64,000 nucleotides of DNA from Centropus unirufus. Lineage: Eukaryota; Chordata; Aves; Cuculiformes; Centropidae. The stretch lies in contig VYZI01000204.1 of assembly GCA_013397695.1 (NCBI GenBank), forward strand, positions 721,917 through 785,916. Direction: 5' to 3'. The notes beneath the pieces were generated by a model. That model did not search any database and was not told the DNA's origin. It saw only the letters and a list, made by a program, of their open reading frames with translations. The translations under genes and the position numbers were made by a program. Each line of letters starts with the position of its first letter. The first letter of the stretch is position 1. Positions 1-13,382 of the stretch are shown in pieces.

Positions 1-3000
1 TGGGAAGTTGCCCAAGGAAGAAAGAGGTGGATCCACAGAGGTGGATGTCTTCCCATATTAATATTGTCAGAATTACTGCACAAACCTTTATCAGGTGTCT
101 AAGCTGACCTATCTGTATGACAAACACCACACAAACAGTAAAGCACGAAGCACCGAGTTAAGACTCTCCAATCTTCTCTTTCATCTTCACTTCCAGGCAC
201 CAGGAGTTGGCTGTCAGATACAGCCGGGCCATCCGGTGTGTTCTCTGTCACAGTGGTGGACAAAGATACCATTATTCACGCATTATGCCATTCTCCTTCG
301 CTTTCCCTCATCAACCTGGCTCTGTTTCTAAATGGAGATGGACTTGGGGAGAGGAGAAGCGCTGTCACCCCTCCCTGCTGGCATCTTTAACTACTTCCAG
401 GCTTCTAAGACACTACAGTTACAAGAGAGAATCCCCCCTACCCTACCTTCCCGGGACACTTTGTGAGGTTTAGGCAGCTTTCCAGTAAGATCTTCCCCTT
501 TTCATAAGGGAATATGCTGGTGTCAGCAGCAACAGGCAGGAGGAAAGGGGAAGAAAACAGCTGTGTGGAAAATGATGAAAAAAAAAAAAAAGTCCTTTCT
601 TTTTTGAGTGACAGAACTGATGAAGCAGTCATTTTCTGGAGCGTTTTACTTCTTAGAAAAGCAGAAGAGGGAATCAAGGGATGTAAAAGTCCCTTATGTA
701 AATATGATTCTATGAAATGTAACAGTTTGGATACTCGACTTTGAGAAAGGATGAAAGACGGATGAGAGCTGGACTCAGAGGTGGCTCCTGGGGCTCAGCC
801 TCATAGGAAACATGAGGCACTGCTCCCTTGGGCTCATGCGTGACCATTGTTTCTAAGTTTGGAGATGCTGGAGAGGAAGTAGCCAGAAGGAATGTCTGCC
901 CCTGGGATGCAGCAATGCTGCCTGGTGTGCCCAGAGTCAGCAAGGGGGTGAAAAGAGCCACCGTTCTGATTAGGTGATGTGAGCCTGCACTGTACCCCAC
1001 TTTGGGTGCTCAGCTGAGGCCTCTGGGAGCTTCTGGATGCTGCAGTAATTCCTTCCCTCCTCTCGCTCTGATACAAACGGCCCTTACTTCTCAAGTGCTC
1101 ATGTTTCTCTTACTCCACCTCAAGAGAATGAGCCGAGGAGGTTTTTTTAAGGGCTCGTTTCATTCAACTCATTTTCACCCTTTATCTTTTCCTCCCAAAG
1201 CATAACACAAATCCTTCTGCCCGGCAAAATCTGAAGGAAGAAAGAAAAACATATTTGGACGTCAGTGTTCGGCTCCAACAATACTGGGAGCCAGTTCTGG
1301 AAAGTCATTATCTAATGAATCACCAAGTTTCCAGTGCATTTGCCCTTTACCGAGCAGAGCTGTAGACACATGCTTGAGTCATTACATTCGTGTACCTCCC
1401 CAAGAAGCTCTCAATAATTCTTTAGCTAAACAGACCAGTGGCTCCTGGACACACAAACCCTTTGTATTTGTCCAAGGAAGACACTTCTCAGCACATGGAT
1501 GAACAAACGAGCTTAGAGATCACATAACACAAGATCTACTGTTGCCCTGGGTGTTTCCAACCATCCCTGCTGCAGAGCTCTGGAGGCACAGGGATGCAGG
1601 GAGCACTTCCCCTCACTTCCCACCTGCCTCAACGCCTCCTCCCAGCGGAAACGCTCCTGGGGTCCTTATATCTGCCACATCTTCCCCAGCCCATACCAAA
1701 AGGCGCACAAAACCCAAATCAGGCTAAGAGATTTCCTGTTATGGTTGAGCCATCAAATCAGAGCCCTGAGGTAACACCGCTCTAAACCAGCTGGGTCAAA
1801 ATCTCCCTTTTCTCTCTTGGTGGCCCCTGCAAGCCTATGGAGGCCCCTTGTGGAATCACAGCACTTCTGTTGCAATCAAATCCTAAACTGTCAGAGAAGA
1901 CTTCATATGACATTTATTTTTCCTTACCTCCCATTATAACTTTACCAATGTTTCTTCTTTTTCTCCAAAAAGAGGGAATCTTTGGCAGGAAAAGCTCTAA
2001 ATGGAAGCTGTTTCTCCTGGATTAAACAAACTACTCCAAGTGGTGACTCAAATCTTTTCACTTCTCCATGAGAGGGTACTCCTTACCTGATATTTTAACT
2101 TTCACACCAAGGCAAACACCTCAGTGATTACAGAAATCAATGTCTTAAAATGAAGAGGACCAAAATTTCTACTTAGAGCAGTTGAAGATGTGAGCTCCTG
2201 CACCACTGTCCTGGAAGTCATGCCTCCAGACAAACAAAAAACCACAAGCAGAGACACTGCTGGTTGGTGCTCAAGTCACTTCAACGATCCTACAAGCCTA
2301 AAGGTTCATGAAGTTCTTACACACTTATTTGTCATTTATAGCCCTTTTAAGAAAGGTTCTATACAAAAGCTTTCCCCCAAAGCTCTGGCACTGAAGCGTC
2401 TCCTCAGCACTTTGGCTTTTTCTAAGCCAAGTCTTTCAGACTCACACACGCCTTCCTTAGCACAAGTTGGTCCACTTCCCACAAGGCCCCTCTTTGTTAT
2501 TCAAGACAAGATAACCCTCCCTTAGTTTGGATTGCCAGGGAATACGGCCCCAAATGCCCCATGTATCTTCTGATTTTGTAGGCCACTTAAATCCTCCAGC
2601 AGGAGGACACAAGAACGGCAATGGAAGAAGATAATATAGTATGAATGAGGGAGAATTCTGTCGTACAGGAAATGGGATGCCTCACCATGGAGCCTGGAGA
2701 AGAGACCTACAAAGGCATCAGACGTTCTTCTAGATGCTGCTGCTAAACACAACAATGGAGATAAAGGAATCAAAATAATATCAACGGAATTGAAACAAAA
2801 CGGGAAGTATTCCACACTCCTCACCAGGAAATGTATGTGAAACAAAGGTATTTACCCTGCTGCACAGGAACAATTTGATGAGATTTAAATTTCTTACTGT
2901 ATACAATTTTCCTGGGAAACTTATAGACCTGTCCTGCCAGATGCTCAGCTCCCATTGCATGTACTGAAAACAGTGGAAGACAAAGATGCTGAGCATATTC

Positions 3001-3305
3001 CTTTCATATTGCCACATAAATACAAACTTAATCTGATCTAAAACTCAAGCAGAATCTTTCAACCTTATTTTTATTTCCTCGGTTTAGGCTGCACACACCC
3101 CCACACATAAGCAGAGAAGAAACCTACAGTCCTGAAGTTTAATAACGGATGTTACTCTGCATCTAATTAAAAGTACAAGGAAAAAAAAAAAGGAGTCATG
3201 TACGTGAAAAAAAAGGAGTTTGGGGCAGAAATATTTCTTAACGTGCAATTGTCTGAATAGGAAGAACCATTCAACGAACACTCAAACAAAGAGTCTCAGC
3301 CTTAC
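1..3305 (-). other. Putative STAB1 intron 1 (partial)
   Basis: Sequence downstream of the signal-peptide exon on the minus strand. I found no exon resembling stabilin EGF-like or fasciclin modules in either strand. Short A-runs occur at about 578-592 and 3180-3192. No recognisable CR1 copy is present here. Confidence 0.45.
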
Positions 3306-3380
3306 CTTCTGACTCTGGCAGTCAGCTGTGGGAGTGAAGCACGCCGCTAAGAAGAAAAACAGCAACCCGGGAGGATGCAT
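3306..3380 (-). CDS. STAB1: Signal-peptide exon, probable exon 1 of STAB1 (stabilin-1); gene runs off the left edge
   Basis: Read on the minus strand, an ATG with A at -3 opens 25 codons (MHPPGLLFF...CQSQK) ending at a GTAAGG donor in phase 0. The peptide is a short polar start, a hydrophobic core rich in Leu, Phe and Ala, then a small-residue stretch fitting a signal-peptidase site before Asp-Cys-Gln. The assignment to STAB1, a large scavenger receptor of macrophages and sinusoidal endothelium with EGF-like and fasciclin domains, rests on position: STAB1 lies just downstream of NISCH in the same orientation in other vertebrates. No EGF-like or fasciclin exon occurs in the remaining 3.3 kb, so intron 1 would be long. 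Another secreted or membrane protein is possible. The signal exon is seen; the gene name is inferred. Confidence 0.6.
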
Positions 3381-4290
3381 CTTCGTGCTTTTACAGACAG
3401 GACCCTTTCCACAAAAGGGGTGGTGATAGAGGCCGAAGTTTCTGTAAGATAAGACCGCCTACTAAGAATCAGATCCAAGATAAACCAGAGGTTAAAAGTA
3501 AACAGGGAGCGAGCATTTTTGCACTGTGCTCTTTGGCTGCAAAGCCTTCTGAAGTGGATCTGCTACTTCGAGGGTTACGTCTGAATCGATATCACCTTTT
3601 TCTTTCTTACTATTCTTCTTTTTAAAAGCACAAGCAGAGCTCCTTAGAAAAAGGTTTACTCAAAACAGGAACCTCCACGGATTTCCTCTTACATATCAGT
3701 TCAAAACAGAAGGAAGGAAATCCTTAGTTTTCAACTAATTGGAATGAAAAGAGGTTAACTGTGTGCTTAACTGAAGGCAAACCCAGTGGGCCAGCTTAAA
3801 TACCGTGAATTCATGAAGGGTGAGGGAATTTCATTCTACCGCTGATGTTACTCTGCCCGCACCGCCTCAGACAGGAGGTGGACCTGACCAGTGCCTGGCC
3901 CAAAGTACACAAGAACAAAGCAACACGGGAGTCACGCCGCGTTTCAGAGCAATAATGTACGCACATCGTATCAATCAAGCAAGCACTTTGGGTGGGTTTT
4001 GATATTTATTTAGAATATTTGAGTTTCGCAGCACGAAAAGCATCCCATTTTGCAGGTGCGATGGCAAAATACATCACTTCCCAAGCACTCTGCTGACAGC
4101 TTAATGAATCCAAGGAGCAATTCCATAGCGCTCAGAACAGGAACATCCCAAAACGGGACTGAAAAAAATACCTGCCATGAAGTGTGGTCTGCAAAATCCT
4201 TTTGAACACTACAAACAACCAAGACATGGTTATACATGGATTTTTATACATTCAGATTTTACACGGGTTTTGTCTCCAATTTTTGGGGTT

Positions 4291-4347
4291 GAAACTGGGT
4301 GATTAAAGTCCCCTCCAACCCAAACCATTCCACGATTCTATGATTCC
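4291..4347 (+). repeat. CR1 3'-end fragment
   Basis: About 55 bases ending in the CR1 tail CCTCCAACCCAAACCATTC then GATTCTATGATTC. Only the extreme 3' end is kept, as is usual for 5'-truncated CR1 insertions. Confidence 0.8.
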
Positions 4348-5099
4348 CAACTCAGCCAAGAGCATCCGCTGTGCTAAGCTGTCTATGGACTGTTTCAGTA
4401 ACAAATCCTACTGAGCAGCGAGGGATCTTTTAATTTTGTCACCATTAACAGGCATGCAGATGCCTGAATGAAGCCAGCATAGGAGCCTATTCCTACCTTC
4501 ACCTCAATAACTGAAAGCATCAATGATTTTTGCCCCCTTTGCCCACAGACACACCAACATATAAAGTAGTATAAGAACTGCCGTACTTACTAGTGCTCCC
4601 AATTGAGCTTTACCTCTTCCTCCATCCTATAGCGACAGCCAGCATGACATCCAGCCAGCGCTATTATATATCCCGTCCTAACAGGAAGCAGATAAGGCAC
4701 CACCATCCAACCGTGGCCCATGCGAGAAGAACCAGCCCACAGCTCAATCTGACGACTCAGCCTGCTTGTCCCACTGCAGGACAACCGCAGCCCTGGGAGC
4801 ATTGCCCAGCAGGCAGTGGCTCTGCCAGGGTCATGGGGGTGGCACAGCTCTGGAAGCCACTTGGGTGCCCTGCAGATGTGTGACACGGCTCCGAGCAGTG
4901 CTGGTGGGATGGGAAGGTTAGAAATGGATAGCGGGAATGCTCTGGTGGAGGAGGATGTTGGTAGGGAAGCTGTACAGGGCTTTATTTCCTACAGCCATGG
5001 TGTTAGACTGGCAGAGGAAAGAGGAGGATGAGACTCTTCCTCTGCTCCATGGTACCTGTCAAGCCCTACACTGCAAAGGCAGGCAGTCCAGAACAATCG

Positions 5100-5320
5100 T
5101 AAAATAAAAAAATCCTAATATTTAATCTAAATCTCCCTTCTTTCAGCTTAAAACCATTCTCCCTCATCCGAACCCTGCACTCCCTGATTAGGAGCCCCTC
5201 CCCAGCTTCCCCGGAGGCCCTTTCCGTGCTGGAAGCTGCGCTAAGGTCTCCCTGGAGTCTCCCCTTCTCCAGGCCGAACAACCCCAAATCTCTCAGCCTG
5301 GCCTCGTATGAGATGCCCCA
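5100..5320 (-). repeat. CR1 LINE fragment
   Basis: Read on the minus strand this is the internal 3' part of a CR1: a GGAGAAGGGGAGACTCC segment, then the block with the complement of CCCTCATCCGAACCCTGCACT. It lacks the terminal ATTCTATGA repeats. Confidence 0.75.
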
Positions 5321-5765
5321 GCTCGCAGGTCACGATGAGTGCTTGTTGATGGACTTCCAAGGGCTGGCTATGACATGGGGATCAATTTGCCACTACCAGG
5401 CACCCACTGCTAAGATTTTTAAGGTGAAAATGGTTTACCCTGATGCACATGAAGAGGCACCGTCATTTTTTTAATGAATCTTCGGACTGTTTTCTGAATG
5501 GCTCAACATTGAGAATAGCACAATAGGACACAAAAGAACTGACTCCGAGGCTTTCCTCTGCTGCTTAGCATCACTGTAGCTGACCTACTGCAAGGAAACC
5601 AGGAAAGGAAGGGAGGGAAAGGGTTGGTGAAATTCCTGTCTGAATAAATCAGATTGATGGTAACCTCAGAAGGCTCTCAGCCAGCTTCCTTGTTGGACCA
5701 TCCCTCATTTAAAGGCAAGGAACAAACGCACAGGCTAAAATTGCAAATACTGAGTAGTGCCACTG

Positions 5766-5885
5766 TCATAGAATGGTTTGGGTTGGGAGGGACTTTAAAG
5801 ATCATCTAGTTCCAACCCTGCTGCCACGGGCAGGGACACCTCCTGCTAGGCCAGGCTGCCCAGGGGCCCATCCAACCTGGCCTGT
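5766..5885 (-). repeat. CR1 3'-end fragment
   Basis: Begins with CATAGAATGGTTTGGGTTGG, the reverse complement of the CR1 terminus, and continues through the GTTCCAACCCTGC and CAGGGACACCTCC blocks typical of avian CR1. Confidence 0.85.
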
Positions 5886-7564
5886 CCAGTAGAAAAACAT
5901 AAACTGAAAAATCAAAAGGCCACCTGCTGTCGGATGCTGCTTTCCCAATCAAGCAACGCAGGCAGAACCCTTCACCCACCGCGTGTGAACTGGGGATGGA
6001 CACTTACTTTGCTGATCACTGGCTGCTGGATCGGGAACACCGAAACGCACACAGGTTTGGGTTCTGTGTGGTTCTGGGAATGACTAAGGAGGTGAAGCAT
6101 CAACTGCCTCCAAGGGAATGGGCTTAACCAAAAACGGCAATGCTGGCACAGAAACAGGACAGGGGCAAAACCGTGTGAAACAAACACAAATTACTTCTCC
6201 CGTCATTCTGTTCCTGCTCTCCTCTGATAGCTGGATTCCTCCTAGGCCCACAGATGGATTTTCTTATGGGTGACACCAATGAAAAGCTTACACCTTAGAG
6301 GCAAAATGCCCTGGATCAATGTTTTGATTCCAATGTTTTGCCCAACACATTTCACAATGTCAATAAACAAAACCCACAGTTCCCTCATTTGTTTCTATCT
6401 GAGACCAACTCATCTATGTTGGGGGATAGAAATGCCTTGTGCAGACAGACCCAAGTCCCACAAAGCAAGATCTTGAGATCTGTCAGATTGCTCAACCTCT
6501 GCTTGCTTCTCAAGTCTCCAGAATATCCAGAGGAAACACACAGGAGCGCACGACGAACAAAGCCATGGGACAGGCTCTGTCACAAGCAATGAAGGAATAT
6601 GCGAGACAGGAAAACTGGAAAAAAACCACCTTTGTGAAGGGAAAATTTATAAGCAAGACTTGTCAGGACCTGGTGAGAGAGCATGGAACGGGCTCTGCAC
6701 AGGCAGGGGAGTGGGGTTTCATTCATGTCCTTGTCAGTGTTTGACTGAAACAGGGCTGTGCGAATCCAATTTTAAACATACGGTAAGACTTGTCAACTGC
6801 CAGAGTATTTATCTACGAGGATTAACGTGGGGACTTGTGCTTGCTTTGGAACTTGTGGAGGCTGACTTATCCGTCAAGCGTCTCCTGCCTCCACAGCAGA
6901 AGGTGGCTGGTTTAGCAGCTGAAGTCACAGATGTGGGTCTCAGAAGCATCATCTCCAAAGTCTGGCGCTGATACAGACAGCTTCTACAAAACATTAATAA
7001 TTTACCTTGTGGTCGGAGCCTCCCAAACCATCAGCAGATGTTGGCAAGCATCAAGCGCTCAGGATTTCTTCCTCACTCAGCCTTTTTGCTGTATACATCA
7101 ATGAAAGTTTGAGTCCTCAACTCTAATCTCAGACCTGGCATTTTTTCTGTGAACACATTAATATTCAGGGTTGAGAAACTGCTGAGGGAAACCATTCAAC
7201 CTGTTCCATGGGAAAAAAGTCACCTGGGTAAAGGCAGAGGATGCCGCTATAAACCCTTCCAGCCTCCCTGCCTGCATTACACGCTGCATTTTAAAATGCT
7301 GGCTCACCAGCCCCGCTCTGCGAAGCGCGTGCAGCCCAGCCTTGCTTGGGCAATTTCCTGCTATTGTAATCTTTTTTTTAAGCAATCTTTACAGAAATTA
7401 CAGAGCCAAGAGAAAAGATTTGCCATCCAGCCCACCACGGCACACAGCTTCTGGAGGAGCTGACCATTCGATTACATCCATGGTGAGAAACAGGTGCTTG
7501 TTCCACGCTGGAACTGGGGAAGGACATAAAGACTCTTTGCTCTGGATTTTAAGAGGTAAAGGTT

Positions 7565-7700
7565 TGCTAGAGGATGTCCCATCCCTGGAGGTGCTCAAGA
7601 CCAGGATGGACGAGGCTTTGAGTAGATGTCCCTGCCCGCAGCAGGGAGTTGGAACTGAATGGGCTTAAAAGGTCCCTTCCAACCCAAACCACTCTGATTT
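7565..7700 (+). repeat. CR1 3'-end fragment
   Basis: Contains CATCCCTGGAGGTGCTCAAG, a diverged middle block, and GGTCCCTTCCAACCCAAACC at the 3' end, the usual order in sense CR1. Confidence 0.85.
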
Positions 7701-8147
7701 CAACAGAGCAGGCCAGGAGCACTGGTGTGCAAGAAGAGGGCCAGCTGTACCGCACTTTCTAAACCCCTGAGGCTGTGGGTATGCAGCGTAGAACAGAATT
7801 CTACTTTGTTTTCTTTCTCTTAGCAAGTTGGAAAGAACAGGAATTTTAAAGTTTGCTGATGAAAGCAAAAAAATGGAAAGGTCGTCCAGCAAGTAGGAGA
7901 TTGCTTATCTCCCTCTCTCACACGTGCAGCGGTCCAGTTCCAAGCAGGCAGGTAGAACTGCCCCCAGCACAATACTGTCATGCGATTCAGGAAGAAATTA
8001 TCACAGCTGCTCACATCCTGTTAGTTCGAAACCTCAAAGGGCAGCAGCACAAATGTCAGCGCATAAATGCTGTAAGTCCTGGCCTGTTTATTGCTGTTGA
8101 GTCCCAGATCTTTTAAACACCCATGTACTCAAAATACAGGTAGACAA

Positions 8148-8235
8148 GATGCTTAAGGATATGGTTTAGTGGCAGACGGGTACAGTTGGATTCAATATCC
8201 AAGGTAATTTCCAACCTGGTTATTCTACGCATTCC
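8148..8235 (+). repeat. Diverged CR1 3'-end fragment
   Basis: The GATATGGTTTAGTGGCAGAC block, a GTTGGATTCAATATCCAAGG block and TTTCCAACCTGGTTATTCTA follow the CR1 subfamily that ends in TTAGTGG...GTTGGACT...TTCCAACC, with many changes. Confidence 0.65.
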
Positions 8236-9529
8236 AGGCTCTCGGTTGTACTTTTGTACCTTCCCAATCTATTAAGCAATGTCCCGGGAGAGTCGGGGAC
8301 TAAATTCCCATCCAGATTTTCAATATGAAGTAGATGTCTGGCTAAAACTGAACCGGCTGAGGTGCTGAAACTCCGCACCTGCTCACAGCGTGGCTGAAAG
8401 GACAATGGTGCTTTCCAGTGGTGATGCTGCTGCTTCTCCTTCATGTACTGTTGTCCACAAAGAATAGAAAGGGCCTGTAATGCACTTGACTGAGTTTAAA
8501 AGACAAAATGTGCCAAGGATTGTAGCGAAGCGCCTGCCTTAGAGAAAAGTTGGAATCCCACTGTCTCAGCTTTTTCGACAGCTTTAGAGATGCTGGGAGT
8601 TCTCATCATCCCCTCCCAGACCTTAAGGTGTTGAGCACAAGGGCTTAGTGCCCAGCTTGCCAACTCCAGCCATTACTCTTCACATACCTGTTCAGGTGGG
8701 TTTTTTCCAGCACTGGCCACGCGTTTCCTTTAGCACCTTCTTGGTCTAAGGTGTCTTACATTCCCTCCTTTCTCCACAGCAATTTTTAGCTGAGTTATTG
8801 ACTGCCCTTCCTTATCAGGTAGTCAGCAGGAAACAGAAGTTGGTCATCTGGCTGCCCTGAACCACAACTTCATGCTTTCCTTATGTTGCTCTTTCTCCAC
8901 CTAAGATTTACTATGGAGGAAGATTAACGCTAAAGAAGGAAACTTGTTCATCATTTACATTTAACAAGAAACAGTGGCATTTTGTTACTTCGAGTTTTTA
9001 TGAAAAAAAAATAAAAAAGTAAATGAATTCCTTATCAAAGCTGACAAGTCCAGGAAGCCAAGTCAAAGGGGCTGATGTAAATACATTAAATACATCACTG
9101 CTCAGCACATCTAGAGCCAGGCAGATCAGAGAGTTCCAACAGCAGCATGGGAATGGACACGGGAAAGACAGGATGCAGGTCACACTGTCACTTGTTGCAA
9201 TGAAAACAGTTTAGCTCAGGTCACCACCTCATCCGATTTCCTTGCTAACGAGATTCAGTTACAATTTTTCAATTGTAATACAACGGGAGGTTTAAAACCT
9301 TTGGCCAGATCCTCAGCAGATGACGCTGAACATAATTACATGGAGCCTTCCTTGGGTGGCGCACAACTACACCAACTGCAAAGCCAGACTGGGAGAATCT
9401 GAGCATTTAGGAGATACTTTCCTGAAAAAAAGACTCTCTACCTGCCTATGCATTCATCTGGTCATAACTTCAGCTACTGTGGTATTGTCTTAATGTTGGA
9501 AAGCTATAAAAAAATTGAGTATAAAAGCT

Positions 9530-9655
9530 TACCATCCCTGGGTGGGTTTACAAGACGGGTGGATGAGGCGCTCGGGGATCTGGTTTAATTGTAGACTGGT
9601 ACAGTTAGACTGGATCTCCAAGGTCTTTTCAAACCAAGTGATTCTACAATTACTA
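9530..9655 (+). repeat. Diverged CR1 3'-end fragment
   Basis: Holds CATCCCTGGGTGGGTTTACA, GATCTGGTTTAATTGTAGAC and a final TTTTCAAACCAAGTGATTCT, the same block order as the copy at 8148 but longer. Confidence 0.7.
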
Positions 9656-11351
9656 AAGAAACACGTGCTGGGCTTTGCAGCCCTCTTGCAAAATGAGAGG
9701 AAGAAATTAAGACTGTTTTACATCATCACAACTGCTTAGAAAAGCAACTTCATTTTGCAGAACTTTCCGTAGAAACTAAAGAGTGGGAATGTCCGAGAAA
9801 ACTTTCTGCAGTGAAACAATTGGTTCATTAAGTTCAAGATGAAGGGCTGTGCACTTCCAAGGAAAAAGCATCCAAATAAGTTCCTCTATTTAGTAATAGA
9901 TGATTTTAGAATTAGGCAAGGGGCTGGTGCTGAGAAATGACAGTGAATAGATTTTCAGCTTAACATTGGGCTTAAATGAACAGAAATGGGTTGAAAGGGG
10001 ATTTGTACCCAACTAAGCATGGACTCAGCAGATTTTAACACTGACAGAAGAGTGGGGCATGAGGGACCTGATGGCAGAAGAAAGGGGGATTTCTTGTTTT
10101 GGGTTTAGTTGGGGTTGTTCCCCTCCCTTCCCTCCGCCAGGTAAAAATGAGCCAGAGCCAGGGAAGACACTTTGCACAGCCCATGATTTACCTGGCACAG
10201 TATGAAAAATCATTTATTGAACAAATGCCTTGAAAAGAAATTATTTCAGTAGCACCATTGATGAGATCCACACTGCAGGATTTCTTGGCTTCTCTATTAA
10301 TTTTCTAACAAACGACTGAACATTTTGTTCACCCTGAAGCGATCAGTGCTTACCATGGTCTCAAGGGGCGGCTGTACCTGTTTCCTGAAATAATCTGATC
10401 CAAAGGGCCATGTTTAATGCTTTAAACAGCTGTGGATTTCAAACAATTTCAAGTTCAATCCCAGCTGTGTTCTTGCTGCAATAAAATCTGAAAAGAAACG
10501 TTGACTGCTCACACTACATAACAAGCAGGGGATTATCCTTGCTCATTCTAATATACTATTCTATAACACACACTAATATTAAAATAGATTTCAAGTTGGA
10601 CTTGATGAGGGATGCTTAAAAGCAGAACACAAGTCTGTTGCAGGCACAAAGCATCCCCCAGGACAGACATTACACAGAAGATGGAAGCAGAGTTGACTTA
10701 TCCATAAACAATGAACAGTATAACCTCTCACAAGAGAGGCAAAGATATCTACTCATGTTGGCTCAAATCCCAGGCAGTTCCAAAGGACTCGTTAGATCCC
10801 CTTTGCGTTCACTTAAGCCATAAACCACATGCAGCAAATGATGTGTTCCTCCAAGACATTCTCAAATGCATGCAGGTCATGCCAAAGACAATTTGAGTGT
10901 AACTTAATCACTGTATTTGTAATTCTCACAACAGTTACTTTGGAAAGAACTAATGAAAACTGAAGCTTTTAATTATCTGATCCCCAGGATTTCTATTTTA
11001 GAACTTAGTTTTTTCTACCTAATGACAATTTAGCTTAAATGAACGTAAGTGTCCTTGAGGTTTCAGGGGCTGGAAGATCTCTGAAGTACAGAACTTTGTT
11101 TCCCCAGGTGTCTACGATACCTACCTTTATTCGTTCAGTTTGGTCTAAGCTTGAGAGGGGCGGGGTTTCCTCTGCTAAACTGCAGCCACAGAGCAGCACT
11201 CAATGATCCTCGCCTCTTCAGCTGCTCAGGGAAGTCCATTGCAACCTGCAATATAATTTGCCTCTGGCTACTCGTGTCTTTGTCATCCTAACACCAACTG
11301 CAACACTCCCAGACTCTGGAGCCTAAAAAGCAGAGCCAAGCTTCCCACCAG

Positions 11352-11387
11352 CATGGAAAAATACACCATGGAAAAATACACCATGGA
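11352..11387. repeat. Short direct repeat, 15-base unit, 2.4 copies
   Basis: The 15-base unit CATGGAAAAATACAC occurs twice in a row and is followed by the start of a third copy. It lies downstream of the NISCH polyadenylation site, with no other sign of function. Confidence 0.85.
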
Positions 11388-12006
11388 ACCACCAAACTCC
11401 CAGTGCCACTGCAGATTTACCACTGCAGAAAACTCGATCTGTTTGGACCAGACCACGGGCAATCTCTTCAGTGTGTCCTGTTTTGAGCTTGACTGTGACC
11501 TCCAGGTCTCTTCCAACCTAAATTTTATTACACGTTTAGGGAGCAACCGTTTTACACCACACAAGTATCAAAACTGTCCTTCCCGTCTTAATTTCCAGTA
11601 GCCATAGAATAGACTTTTCTTTGAAGTCTTAGTATTTGCCCTCATAACAGTGAGCAGGGATTTTACTGTCATAGGGGAGGCTAAAACTTCTTGGGGCTGG
11701 TAATATTCAAGTTGACAACTTGGAAAGCCAATCCTTACCTGATGGAGAAACAAGTACTTGAAAGAGATCTTCTTTAAATTGCGCTTGGATGCTATAGACC
11801 CTCAGTCTCCATCACTCACCTCTATTTCTGGACCAGTACAATCTTGCTAGAGTAGAATAAACGATTTTCTTTTCTCATTTTGCTGTTTCATACTTTACAA
11901 TACTCTCTGGTAACATACGTGCTGCTGGACTGCCACATGGTATCTTGCAAACACAAGATAAACTTGAACAAAAACAAGGCCAAAAGAAAAAACTGTCAAA
12001 TTACAC

Positions 12007-12012
12007 TTTATT
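12007..12012 (-). terminator. NISCH: NISCH polyadenylation signal
   Basis: AATAAA on the minus strand lies about 740 bases after the NISCH stop codon. It is followed within 15-40 bases by a T-rich then TTGT-rich stretch, a good downstream element, so cleavage near 11985-11993 is likely. The 3' UTR would be 11990-12753. Confidence 0.75.
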
Positions 12013-12753
12013 TGTATTGACAAAATAGGCAAAAGAAAAGATTTTGTGTTCAGAGATACAAATCCATTATTTGCTGACAAAACATTCATACCCACGTTGG
12101 GTATTTCCACTTTTGAGGCTATACTGAGTAGATCTTTAACGAGGAATTCTTTATCCTAGGATAAAGAAATTGAATGCCCATGAAACTAATTTCATGTGAA
12201 AATGTCCCCCGCGCGTGGCTCAGATTTTACTGCAAAGTCCGTAATTGGCAGCAAATAATTACATTTGGCCTCACCCAACACCATCTGTGAACCTAAAATC
12301 ATTAAATAATAAGCAGCAGCAGCATACCCAAAATACTTCTGGTACAAAGAACATTGCACTTGAACATCCACGAGCATTTACCCTTATTTACACATTAGGA
12401 TTGGTATAGAACAGCAAGACTCGTATATACAGAAAGACAGCGGACACCTTAACGGTGGCCCTAGGTGACAGCGTTTCTAGTGTTGACTCCTTAATGTTTT
12501 TCCATACAGTTTCCCAGGATGTTTTTGTTTCACTACGTACTATTGCATAAAAAATAGACTTTACAAGGAGTTCAGTCCCCAGTTAATGCTTCAGACTATT
12601 TCTATGTACTATTAAATGTTCACTGCACTCGGGAGCAAAGGAGCCCAGGTCAGCTCCTTATAAACAAAACGGGACTTGGGAGGCGTTATCTGTTATCCAA
12701 ACACTGTGCTTTTACCTTCTACTGGACACTGAAATCACTTTGCTGCACAATAA

Positions 12754-13382
12754 TTACCCAGTGAGTTCCAAAGGCAGTTCCCTGCCACACAGGATCTCCC
12801 ACTGCCTTGCAAGCAATGAAATTAGTTTCTCCCTGCTTTCTGCACTTGGGATAAAGATGTACCACTGGATCTCTCTGTTCCTGCTGCCTTCTTGTTTACC
12901 ATTTCCCCTCGGGGCACTCTCAGTTTCACCAAAGTGATCCAGTGTTAAATTCTGCATCAGATCCTGATTCTGAACATCATCAAACACAAACGTAAGGGCC
13001 TGCGGGTACGTCTGATAACCCATAAGGACTCTATCTAAATCCCGGATCCGCCTTCCATCTGCAAGCTGATACTTATCTCTCTTTGGTGGTTCCTTAGCAA
13101 ATTCAGGCAGCGGGTAACTGATATAATCTTCATCAAAGAGGAATAAATCAGAGCTGGTTAATATAAGCGTTTTAGGCTGAAGTGAATTAGTGTCTTGGGC
13201 AGATCCTTCAACATGATTTACTTGAAAGGCCAACACATACAGAAGGATATTGAGGGACTGATGATTAGGCAAACCATCCATCTTCTCTGCCACTAGAAAA
13301 GCAAGGTCTCCAATTTCCTCTTCATTTGGATAAATGAATTTTACTCTGCTAGAGTGAATCAGTTCATAATTCTCCATTTTTC
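12754..13382 (-). CDS. NISCH: NISCH exon 21 (last coding exon, residues 1209-1417)
   Basis: Acceptor TTTCTTGCAG, incoming phase 1. It encodes the very conserved end of nischarin, with KMENYELIHSSRVKF, FAKEPPKRDKY, DLDRVLMGYQTYPQALT and SAESREKLISLLARQWE, and stops after LPLELTG. This matches the human C-terminus closely, so the stop is certain. Confidence 0.98.

Larger units (their letters stand above)
3381..11985. other. Intergenic region between STAB1 and the NISCH 3' end
   Basis: About 8.6 kb separate the STAB1 signal exon from the NISCH polyadenylation site. The first few hundred bases next to 3380 should hold the STAB1 5' UTR and promoter, but I see no clear TATA box or CpG island. The rest holds CR1 pieces at 4291, 5100, 5766, 7565, 8148 and 9530, and a 15-base direct duplication at 11352. 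The open frames are short, overlap CR1 sequence or show no codon structure, so I call no gene. Confidence 0.6.

Noticed and set aside
11425..11530. Possible CR1 remnant (TTGACTGTGACCTCCAGG, TCTCTTCCAACC)
   Set aside because: Only about 30 bases resemble a CR1 end, without the neighbouring blocks; too weak to list.
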